Shown here one piece after another: positions 39,708 to 49,300 of a DNA stretch of 64,000 bases. Origin of the DNA: Symsagittifera roscoffensis (taxonomy: Eukaryota > Xenacoelomorpha > Acoela > Convolutidae). The position numbers were made by a program, and so were the translations under genes. Under the pieces are notes generated by a model. The model ran no database searches and was not told the DNA's origin. It saw nothing but the letters and a program-made list of their open reading frames with translations. Position 1 is the stretch's first letter. Each line of letters opens with the position of its first letter. The stretch lies in contig NC_087069.1 in assembly GCF_963678635.1 (NCBI RefSeq), positions 4,228,166-4,292,165 on the forward strand. The letters run 5' to 3'.

Positions 39708-41640
39708 GTAATTTTTTTATCGACCCAATAGTCCGTTCAACCTTTCCTGTTGCGCGATGATCCCTCACCGGAGATTTAATACGTTCGATACCTTCGTAGT
39801 TACAGAAATTTTTAATTTCGTTAGAGAAAAACCCCGTGGCTTGATCCATGTGCAATTTCCTTGGGTGTCCATGAGTATTTATGTACTTCCTTAGGAACTT
39901 CAATACATTTTTTGATTTGTTGCTTGAACAAACATACGCCGACGGCCAATGCGAGAAAGTATCTACTGCTACAAGTACATATTTTTTCCGACCCCTAACA
40001 TAGTTTACTGGACCCCAGAAGTCTAATTGGACCAAATCATTTGGTTCCTTAGGATCATACGTTTCCCCCATGTCATTTTTTGGAATGTCCGGTTTAAGGT
40101 TTTTACCTGCTTCTAAGCAACTTTTGCAGTTTTTGGCTGTGGCCGCGATATTTCGGTGCATAAGGGGAATCCACACGTCCTTTGCGGCCGCGAACATCTT
40201 ATCCCGCCTATGATGGTTATAATGGAGACGATTCGGAACTTCTGAGGATAGGTCCTTCGGTATTGCTAACCGGCCGTCCATCCACAGGCAATTCTCCCGT
40301 ACTGCGAAATCGTTGTAATGCTGGGCGTAATATTGTCCTAATTTTGTAATAATCTCCTTTGCTCGTGAAATCCTGTCTCTGATGTTGTCTCGGATGGTCT
40401 TCATAATTGGGTCTTTTTCAATATTTGCTTCAATCAATTTTAAATTCAAAACTTCCGGGTGTTCAATTTTCTTCACTATTTTACTATCCGACGGCACTAT
40501 AGAATAGATCCATTTTTCATTTTGTACAAGTGGGAACGATAAACCGGGGAATTGATGTGGAAAAGATATAATTGTATTTAGTTTTTTAGAATTAGTTTGT
40601 TTGGTCTCAAGTTTTTCAGGTGGTATCATTTCGATATCGGAATCCGAACTAACGCTAGGAGGTTGATTTAGGCGGTTTAGTACAACATTTAGATTAACAT
40701 TTCCCAAATTAGTTGATGTGTTGACTATTGCTGAAGTTGGAGGATCATTCTTTTCTGGCGAAAAAATCAGGTTTTTATATTTTGGGTTACTCAAGTTATT
40801 TCTCTCGGATTTGCTACTGTATTTTTTCAAAGTAACTGGCTTTTCACTAAAATCTTCACTACTGTAAATTTTCAAAGTAAGTGGCTTTTCACTGTAATCT
40901 TGTAAGACGGATGGTTCGCAACTGTAAACTTTCGACGCAGAAGGCTTGCAATTGTAGTTAGTTGAAATGGAAGGGTTTCGAGAGTATTGAATCAATTTTT
41001 TATGTTTGCAACTGTAATTTAAGCAATGAGAACAAAGTCTGAATCTCGTTCTTTGGTATTTGCATATTTCCGCCGGTATGCAAATATCTCGACGCTGATT
41101 GGTTAACCGTCGGTTGCATGTAAACACGCCCTCTATTGAGCGTTTGTGCTCACGGTGAATATTTGCATAATCGTCTTTTTTTTCATTCTCATTGGATGAA
41201 ACTGCTTTGGTTGTGTCGAAACATGACTGTACGCCCCCTACCGTCGGTTTTCGCTTAATGTTATTCACTTCTTGACCCCTAGGCTTCCTTTTATCCTTGG
41301 GCCTCAACGCCGCGTTTATCATTCTTATCTTTGCTACTGTAAAATTTTCATCGTAATGACTTGTCTCGGGTGCCTCTGCGGACGGAAACTGGGACAAATA
41401 GTCAGCCATCCCCATTTTTGACCCTTGTCTATGTTCAACTTTAAAATCGTATGGCACCAGTCGATCATACCATCGAGTTAAGCGACTGAAAAATGTTTTA
41501 TTTCCTTTTGGTGACAAATTCAACAATGTAAATAGCGCTTTATGATCAGATATCACTGTGAAATACCGACCGTATATATAATTCCGAAAATTTTCCGTGG
41601 CCCACACTACCGCGAGTAATTCTAATTCGTTTGTGGAGTA
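39682..41640 (-). pseudogene. Gypsy RNase H end, long spacer and integrase
   Basis: Reads TNELELLAVVWATENF and SDHKALFTLLN (RNase H Glu and Asp) then MADYLSQFPS. A spacer of about 370 residues follows, Lys/Ser/Asn-rich, with imperfect repeats around KPLTLKIYS/KPVTLKKYS and a Cys/His-rich patch (LCSHCLNYSCKHKK). Integrase starts with the HHCC finger (HYNHH ... CKSC) and has the catalytic triad D (LDFWGP), D (HMDQATGF) and E (GKVERTIG). It is open across about 640 codons, so the integrase core itself looks intact. The frame breaks at both ends. Confidence 0.88.
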
Positions 41641-42396
41641 TTTTTCTCAGCCAGATTAAGATAACGGGATGCAAACGAAATCGGATGCCACCCGGATGCT
41701 CTTACTGTTCTAAGACGGGCCCCTAGGCCATCGTGACTAGCGTCACACATAATTCTAGTTTCACGGTGAATGTCGAAATGTCGTAATCCGACAATATTTT
41801 CCACCAGCGATTTTAATTGTTGGAACGCATTTTCGCAAACGGGTGTCCAGACAAAATCGTTATTTTGGCTCAGTAATGGCCTTAACGGTGCGCTTAACTC
41901 GGCGAGTTTGGGTAAAAAGTTTTGTAAGCTGTGTAGCGAACCCATCAAGGATTTCAATGCTTTCGAGATTTTGGGGGTTTCAAGTCTTCTATTGCTTGTG
42001 TTTTTCTTACTAAGGGTGTTATACCACTTCTCTCAATTCGAAATCCAAGCCATTCGCACTCCGTTTTCGCAAATTCGCATTTTCGCAATTTTAACGCGAC
42101 ATTGGAGACGTCCAGCTTTTTCAATATCTTTTCCACTAACGCAATGTGTTCGGTTTTAGTTCCTTTTGAAGCAATTAGGATATCATCAATAAACGCGTTA
42201 GCCTGGGGGAACTCCTTAAGCAAATTATCTATTACCTTCTGGAATTCCGCCGGCATTGACGTAAGTCCGTAAAATCCGTTTTTAAAACGATTAGTCCCCG
42301 TGGATTTTCTGCCGACTAGTGAGAAATTGCATTGCTCGCTCGTTTTTGTTCTAATGCGACTTGTCCGTACGCATATGTGAAATCCAATGTTGTAAA
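41622..42396 (-). pseudogene. Gypsy RT palm and RNase H start, frame-broken
   Basis: Pieces in different frames: motif A TTLDFTYAYGQV just after a TAG near 42394, a second TAG near 42330, then MPAEFQKVID and the catalytic AFIDDILIASKG (42256-41954), then RNase H beginning MCDASHDGLGA (41957-41622). All three RT aspartates are present, but two stops and at least two frameshifts interrupt the chain. Confidence 0.85.
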
Positions 42397-43956
42397 CTAT
42401 ACATTCCCCGATTTTTTCTCCGCGATAATCTGACTTACTCCGTCAATTATTTCGTCAATATTCGGCATTTGGTACTTATTTTTGTGTACCTGTTTATTCA
42501 ATTCTCTTGATTCTAGTGCTAAATTTATGCTTCCGTCCTTTTTTACTGTAATGACGATAGGAGAGACGAAATACTTATCTGAGCACTCCTGTAATTTTAT
42601 GATATGTCCTTCATTTATCAGCCGATGAATTTCTTTATCCACCTTTTCTTGTAGACTGGTTGGCACCCTACGCCCTTTTTGTTGTATAGGCTTCAAATCT
42701 TCAAAAAATTCAGCTTTTACTTTCGCATTCCGGATCTTCCCTATCCTAGTAAATAAATTTGGGTACAACTTACAGAAGTATGTTTGTAATTCGTCGTATT
42801 CCTCCTCCTCTTGACTGATCCCTTCCCCTGTGATTCCCATCACTTTCTTCCGTTGGACTAGCTCGAGACCTAGGGTGCCCATCAGGTCGCGCCCAAGGAT
42901 TGATTGATGATTTCCGGATATTACTGACACTTGTGCTGGTGCTGCCCAGCCATTTAATGACATCATCACTGTTACCTTCCCTAGTATGTTTATTCGGTTG
43001 TTGTTGTTATCCAGAAATTCCTCTTTTGACGGTTGTAGTTGAAGATTTGCTTTTCCTAAAGTTGTTTTTAGGTCGTTTTTGCTGAAGATAGTCACTGGAG
43101 ATCCACTATCTATCCACAACCACATCTTCTTCCCTGACACCTCCACTTGAACTCGGGCCCCAGGGATCTTTAATTCAGTCTCATTTTTCTTCCTTTTTAT
43201 CGACATTACCATGTAGTCGTCCGATCCCGACGTCATGGATTCGTTTTCCCCGCACCCCTGCTGATTCACCCACGATACTGGGTCTTCATTCAATTCATTT
43301 ACGTTCTGCGTACTTTGATGATGCTCATTTTCCTCCCTGACCAATCCAACTTGTCCTCGTCCTCTCCATTGGTTAGTACCCCTTCTAATTCCTCGGCATG
43401 TTCGTTCAAAATGTCCCAGTTTCCGGCATGAGTTACATGTTGCTTCTTTTGCAGGACAGCTCGCGATGTGATCCAGGGTAAAATTTGGCGCGTCGCAATT
43501 GTAACACCTACGGTTATTTCCGCTTCCCCCACTACTACTTGATCCTTGGGTATATCCCCCACGTCCCGCACGTCCTCGGCCTCGAAAAAATCCTTGTCCC
43601 CTTCTTATATTATTTACTGGTTCCTGTTTTATTGAAATTGCCGGAGCTGATGAAGCTGGTTTTCCCGTATATGATTTGTATGCGCGCTCACCACGTTCAT
43701 TTGATAAGGCGATCCGGTAAACTTCCTCCGGTAACTTAGTTGATCGTGATAATTCTCGTTGGCAATCCGATTCCCGCATATTCATAATGAAAATATCACG
43801 AACAATTTTGGCCGCGTTTGCAAAATCACATCTACCTTCTAGAGCGTTTAGCTCCGCATGAAGTTTTTCGAAAGTTTCGTTCTCCCGTTGTTTTCGTCCG
43901 TAGAATAGTCCCCGCTCATGAGTTACATTCCTCTCACGTTGGAAAACATTTTGCAT
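42397..43956 (-). pseudogene. Gypsy gag (zinc knuckles), protease and RT N-terminus
   Basis: 519 codons open. The first ~110 residues are helical capsid-like sequence, followed by an Arg/Gly-rich stretch (RRGQGFFRGRGRAGRGG), two zinc knuckles (CYNCDAPNFTLDHIASC, CNSCRKLGHFERTC), the aspartic protease (WIDSGSPVTIF, ILGRDLMG) and the RT start (RRVPTSLQEKVDKEI, CSDKYFVSPIVITVKKDG, YQMPNIDEI). The gag N-terminus reaches further right to the LTR but in broken frames: FWETRTPEPPVYWEEW is readable around 44270-44220. The start ATG would overlap the last base of the 5' LTR. Confidence 0.88.
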
Positions 43957-44313
43957 CTCATCCAGGACCCGTGGGTACCGTTCCGTTTTAATGTTATCCG
44001 TCGGTTTCCGTGCTTTGAATATGCGTTGCGCCTCATCTCCGATACAAAGTTACAAGTTAGAATTTAACTTCTTTTCCGAATCGAGACGGTTTTTCCCATT
44101 GACTTCATCAGGCAACGCCGTGATAGCCGCCGCATTTAGAGTACTCGCAAAATAGAAATCATCGGATCAACGTCGTATTTTGCTATCATCCCCCAGTGAA
44201 ATTTAATTATCCACTCCTCCCAATATACTGGAGGTTCCGGCGTTCGTGTTTCCCAAAATGCTACTATATTTAATGGATTTTTCCCCCTCCTTTTTTCTCT
44301 GCTGGCTGCGCCA

Positions 44314-44565
44314 TGTTAAAGTCATAAGTTTGGAAATTCAAAAAGGTTGTTAATAAGTTTTATTGAAGACAAACTGTTAGGCATCAAATCGAAATCTTAC
44401 TGCACTCTTTTATTTCAGATCCCATCGGACATTAGAGATCGCAAGGTCACGACAGCAGGTCGCCAGACAGAAAGAAGAATTGATAGCACTTACATAAACT
44501 CAAACTGGTGTCTATCTAGAATAATTGATAGCACTTACATAAACTCAAAAATGGTCCCTATCTCA
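44314..44565 (-). repeat. Gypsy terminal repeat, right (5' LTR)
   Basis: 252 bp, TGTTAAAGTC to CCCTATCTCA, 245 of 252 positions equal to the left copy. Followed by GTTG, the 4-bp duplication. Confidence 0.92.
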
Positions 44566-44791
44566 GTTGATTTGAATGTTTTGCAATCAGATCATATTGC
44601 TGCTGGCCGAAATTAGAAGTGTGTAAAGGCCTCCTGGGGCTTACAGAACCCATGGCAGTGAGTATTGTGAGAGGTTGGATGCTGCAGAAACCCGATAAGT
44701 TTGTCTTGTCGCAAACGTTATGCGCCCAGCGATTTTCGGAGCCAAATTGACCTCTAAAGATTCAGAGGACTTGAAATGTTATGTGTCGCAG

Positions 44792-45123
44792 CAGAGGCGG
44801 ATCTAGGATTTTTTCGAGGGGGGGCGGATTTTCAAAAAAATTTCGAAAATTTTGACGACCTTTTTTTAGGTCGACCAAATTGATTTTCCGAGCTCGTCTA
44901 AAGCACTAAAAGGTCCCTGTTTTGGCCACTCCCCCTCAAAGTTAGTATATATTGGCGCCGAAGGCGCCTTTAGAAAAATTTTAGGGTCGGTCGGCAAAAA
45001 ATGGTTTTCTTAAAAAGTACCAAAGGGGGGACCCTTTGGGTCGGCAGGGGGTCGAATCCCTGAGGGGGGGGGGGGGGGGGGGGGGGCGTCCGCTCCCACC
45101 GCCCCTCCCTAAATCCGCCCCTG
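44792..45123. mobile_element. MITE with hAT-like ends (332 bp)
   Basis: Ends are CAGAGGCGGATCTAGGATTT and, read in reverse, CAGGGGCGGATTTAGGGAGG. Flanking 8-mers TGTCGCAG and TGCTGCAG agree at 6 of 8 positions, which fits an aged 8-bp duplication. Inside are a GGCGCC-GAA-GGCGCC hairpin (44954-44968) and a run of 23 G (45064-45086). No coding capacity. A relative with one similar end is in TNPO3 intron 8. Confidence 0.85.
45064..45086 (+). repeat. Poly-G run (23 G)
   Basis: Homopolymer within the MITE; length in the assembly may be unreliable. Confidence 0.9.
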
Positions 45124-45181
45124 TGCTGCAGTCTCGTTCTGACCTGACCCTCAAAATATAGACATCGTGTCAGTATGAAGA

Positions 45182-45325
45182 TCTGTTCTCAACGAGAACT
45201 TAAAAAAAAACTATCGCAAGCAAAAGCAGGTTTTCTTGAAACTCCAGCAAGCAGACGCACGAATTGGAAAGTGGATTTGCTCCTCTCTGACTAAGAACGC
45301 TATAAGTGGCCCGAGCGTAGCAGGG
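45182..45325 (+). other. Open protein-like stretch, possible exon of an unrecognised gene
   Basis: 48 codons (SVLNENLKKNYRKQKQVFLK, LQQADARIGKWICSSLTKNA) with normal amino-acid make-up in an otherwise non-coding area, ending at TAA. A GTAAAA donor-like site lies at the end. It may be an upstream exon of the gene whose candidate last exons are at 45653 and 46666, but the phases do not join simply. Confidence 0.25.
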
Positions 45326-45652
45326 TAAAAAGTAGCGTTTTTAACAATGGAATTTGTCTCGGAAAATAACGGAGAATGGTTTTTTGTCTTCGTGCACTGA
45401 AATTTGATCGAATAAAAATCATTAGTTGGTACACCATTATTTTACCATTATTAACAGTTGGAAATGTCATTTACTGGGAAAGAGTGTTATTAATGCAACC
45501 CTGTATAAAACTGAATTGAGTTTTGGAGCCATGCTTTTGAAAAAAAAATGTTTCAACCTAAACATTCAAAAAAACTTTCTGAAATATTTTTTGCTTAATT
45601 AGAAGCAATTGTCCTAATGGATTATAAATTTCTTGTTTTTTTTTCCAAAAAG

Positions 45653-46712
45653 TCAATGATTTGAAGAATCACGACCGAGTAATTACTGTGCCTCCAGATT
45701 CGCAGAGACCAGCATCAGAGATCAAGATCGTAGGTAAGGTATAATCAGCAAAATTGTTAATGTGAAAGAGTAAAATAAATAAAAAACTCTAGTTTGCGCA
45801 ATTTGTATATTAGGCTGAGAAACTTGAACACGATTTAAACGAAATGGTCAAAAATTTGAGTGTTAAAAAACGAAGGAGGGTGAAATAGTCTACTGAAAAA
45901 TGATGAACAACAAAAAATTAACATTAAAATTAAAACGATCTCATTTAAAATTATACAAGTTTGCTCCCTTCTTGCAATTTTTTCGGAGGCTTTGTCTGCC
46001 TACCCTTTATTGAGTTCTCGGCAGTAACTGGCAAAGCTTGGCAACAAACTAATCAATTGCGTGTCATCATCAAATAAACAAACTTTTTTCTTCTACTGAG
46101 AACGGCTTAGGCTATCAGGCGCTGAAAAAAACTGTTGCGTTACACAACTTAAAAAGCAGTTTTTTCTGAGAAACAATCGCACTTCAAAATCAAAGCCTTT
46201 TTTTCTCGGTATCCATTTCTGAAGGGCACATTACCAGAATGCAGAGCTCAAATCCAAATTCGTGAAGATTTTGGTGTTTTCCCAATTTTGAAATTTATTA
46301 ATAAGCGATTTGGGGTACGCATCTTTCATCGTCACTGCTTGCAACAAAATCATGGTTGACCCCTTTTTGTGTTTGAAATAAAAAAAACTGCAAGGTTTAA
46401 TTGCGAAGGTTTAATTGTTTATTATTTCATTAGTTTTTCTAATTCCTTCCTACATAAACTTCGATTTGTAAAGAGTCTTTTTTCTGGGCCCCTATCTGTG
46501 AGGTAATGCACACACTTCATTTTCATTTTCTTAAATGCGGAATGTCAACGTACTACGTCAATTTCATACCTGGACTGTTTTAAGATTTCTCCACTTCAAT
46601 TTTATTAATGACTTTAAATCTTCAATTTTTTGTCTCTATTTTCACTCTTAATTAATTAATTTCAGTTACAGATGGCCAAACTTACGTTCAGCCTCGTCGT
46701 TTGAGTTACTAG
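45653..46712 (+). CDS. Candidate last two exons of an unrecognised host gene
   Basis: Exon 45653-45733 reads NDLKNHDRVITVPPDSQRPA, SEIKIV and ends in a strong donor TAG|GTAAGG (phase 1). The acceptor TTAATTTCAG at 46665 starts exon 46666-46712, which continues in frame as VTDGQTYVQPRRLSY and TAG. The two sites, matching phase and sensible C-terminus are the evidence; I recognise no family. The acceptor before 45653 (TTTTTTTTTCCAAAAAG) is only fair. Upstream exons would lie around 44640-45330 or beyond the Gypsy insertion. Confidence 0.35.
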
Positions 46713-47431
46713 ATAATTCGTCGTACGTTTCAGACTTTAACGAGAGCAATTTTTTCTAAAGACTTCAAAGAAACAATTAGTTCCAAGAAACGCTCAAGAT
46801 TATCAGGTCAACAGCACGTTCAGTTACTTAGAAATTCCTCTTGATTAATGGCGCAGATAGTTTGATTTTAGCGGAAACCCGCATCCAGTTTCAAGCGTTA
46901 ACAATTAATTATAATATGATTTTAGTACCAGTCTTATAAAAATTGATTTTAATCAATTTTTAATCGATTCTAATCTCTCTTTTTGAAATCAAATAAAATT
47001 AACTATAATACTTTATAATCGACTATAAGCAATTTCTTTTATCCGAATTTCTAATCGCTTGTTTTGCAGAGAACCCATTATATTCGAATATAATTGTTTT
47101 TAATCCCTTTTCTTTGCCAATTTTGTTTTCGACCTTGTACATGGAAAGCTTATAATTTAAGTTTTCGTAGACGTCGGTTTATGTGAAAAATGGGAAAATT
47201 GTTTCAAGTTTTCAAATCAATTCGAATTAATAACGTTTTTAATTTTCATTTTTTATAGTTGTTTCATGATGTACGTTTTAAGTTTTTTTTTACCACCAAA
47301 AAATCAGCACGTTGCTTTAGCTCCCTGATTTATAAAGAAAATTTATATTTCACCTGCCGCGGTATTCTTTCAACTAATATAAAAGGATATCTATGAAACT
47401 TTTGTTTCGTGGTAAATTTTTGTGTTCAGAT
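46713..47431. other. Gene-free stretch with degenerate AATCGATT-rich sequence
   Basis: No coding frame. At 46915-47060 strings such as TTTTAATCGATTCTAATC and TATAATCGACTATAAGC resemble the repeat field at 57-64 kb, so this may be a diverged outlying copy. Confidence 0.4.
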
Positions 47432-47631
47432 NNNNNNNNNNNNNNNNNNNNNNNNNNNNNNNNNNNNNNNNNNNNNNNNNNNNNNNNNNNNNNNNNNNNN
47501 NNNNNNNNNNNNNNNNNNNNNNNNNNNNNNNNNNNNNNNNNNNNNNNNNNNNNNNNNNNNNNNNNNNNNNNNNNNNNNNNNNNNNNNNNNNNNNNNNNNN
47601 NNNNNNNNNNNNNNNNNNNNNNNNNNNNNNN
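47432..47631. other. Assembly gap, 200 N
   Basis: Exactly 200 undetermined bases, a usual placeholder length, so the true distance is unknown. Nothing can be annotated here. Confidence 1.
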
Positions 47632-48735
47632 CCTGTTTCTGAGAATCATCCGATAGTGTTGAGTTTGTTTTATCACAGTATGTTTTCGTTTATCAATCAA
47701 TTGTATTTTTTTTCAAAAATTATGTTCATTCTTCAGTCTCTCGTAGTATGAATACTTGTTTTCGGTTGTTCTCGCTAAACCCATTAGCTCCGCATTAATT
47801 ATTCTTGTTTGTGTAAAAAAAAACATTTAAACTTGTCTTCGTAGATTTTGATATTAGCAGGCCAGTGACATTCAAGAATGGCTCGTTGTAATTTATCTTG
47901 ATGGTCTTTAAAGTTATATATCTTGTCTATTCCTATAGTTGAACAGTTTTTTTGTTGCTTGAAACTTCTCGGTCTTAAACCCTTTGCTAGAAAGTATTCC
48001 GATTAAATTTGGGTTAACGACTATTTATAGTACGAAGCTTTTTATGCAGCGGAATGAACAAAATGCTCGGTCTTTGAAAATTTTTGACGTGATTTGTTGA
48101 AAAAAAATTAGCGGAGCGAGTAAACGATATCGAGTCGTCTGCGGTTAATTCAATCACAACCCTAGAAAAAGACCTGATGCTTATGATGGGCGTTTTTTAA
48201 CTACGTAACAAACGCAAAGTAGGTTTGACCAACCAGCGTGCCGTTTAAAAGCAGTTTTGATGGCTGCAATTGGCCCAAAAAACAACCAAAAAACTTAGAT
48301 TTTAGCCTTATCCAACAAGAGAAAAAAGATGCACAATAAAACCACGAGCAAAGTTTGAATAAATTTAAGATCAATGTACTCTCACGCTGGCAAGAATATG
48401 AGCGAATCAACTTATCACCAAAAACCTCTATATTTAGAGCTTCAATGAGTTATGTTTGCGTTGATAATTCGGAACTTCTACCTTATGTCTTCCTTTTGAG
48501 TTATTGATTAGTTTGTGCCACATGAATTTGCCTGATTGACCCTCTAAGCTTTTATTGAACAAGTTTTTTGGGATTGTTCAAATTAACTTTAAAATTAGGA
48601 GCGCGTATCAACATATAGTCTCTAGATAAAGATCGGCGGATAGACGCGTTTTTTTCTAAGGTTGCAAGGAACTACCATCGAAAAATACCATGGCTTAAAG
48701 ATTTGCGCTGGAAAAATTTACTTCACAACAAAACT
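47632..48735. other. Gene-free AT-rich stretch
   Basis: No supported reading frame, RNA gene or clear repeat seen. Confidence 0.4.
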
Positions 48736-49300
48736 GCTCTCGAAACTGTAGACTGCACTCAGGCACTGGCGAACTGACGAAGCATCTGCTCTGGAAAGGG
48801 TAGACTCCACTGGACAACTGTCAACACGTCCATCTATTTCCTCTGGGGGCGCTAAATTGGCTGATGAAATGGAAACACGTCGACAAACTGCCCTGGAGAC
48901 TGTAGTCAGCCCTGAAAAACTGGCAGCACGCCGGCCCAAATTCATTGGAAACGGTAGACAAGACCGAGCAACATATCAAAACAACTGTTCTGGAGAATAC
49001 AGAGTGAGATGGACAAATGGCAACATGCCAATTTTCTTCTCTTGAGACTGTGACGATGATTTAGACAACAAAAAAAAACAATTAGTTTATAAATTTGTTT
49101 TTTTTCTAAATATGGCTGCAGACTGCACTGGAGAACTGGCATTACGCTCGATCCAAATGCTCTGGAGATTGTTGGCATCAATGCAGAAATGGCAGAGCGT
49201 GAGCCAAACTACTCTAGGGTTGCTTTGAAGAACTGCAAACACGCCGACCAATATTTTTCTGGGGAACTTTCAACACACCTCCCGTCTCCCATCAATATTT
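48736..49300. repeat. Degenerate ~51-bp tandem array
   Basis: About nine or ten diverged units with the consensus form CTCTGGAGACTGTAGACT..CACTGGAAAACTGGCAACACGCC..CCAAAT. Clear unit starts are near 48736, 48788, 48840 and 48891, then at 48940-48990, with a ~70-bp AT-rich interruption at 49030-49110 and further units to about 49300. The unit is close to 17 codons, and a 62-codon frame (48857-49045) crosses several units, but no protein family is recognised. Confidence 0.75.

Larger units (their letters stand above)
38270..44565 (-). mobile_element. Gypsy-type LTR retrotransposon, full-length but inactivated (6.3 kb)
   Basis: Minus-strand element with 97% identical 252-bp terminal repeats, a 4-bp flanking duplication GTTG (38266-38269 and 44566-44569) and, in order from the right, gag with zinc knuckles, aspartic protease, RT, RNase H and integrase, the Gypsy (Ty3-like) order. 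Next to the right LTR the sequence on the minus strand is TGGCGCAGCCAGCAGAG, a plausible tRNA primer-binding site similar to those of the 17.6/297 group. A polypurine tract lies at about 38729-38741. Several stops and frameshifts break pol. Confidence 0.92.

Noticed and set aside
38724-44313. Many + strand open frames of 60-129 codons within the Gypsy element, and likewise in the BEL/Pao and LINE regions
   Set aside because: They lie opposite clear minus-strand retroelement proteins and carry no recognisable domain; they are antisense shadows.
47374-47751. Open frames of 77-109 codons across the gap
   Set aside because: They consist almost wholly of undetermined bases; the translation is meaningless.
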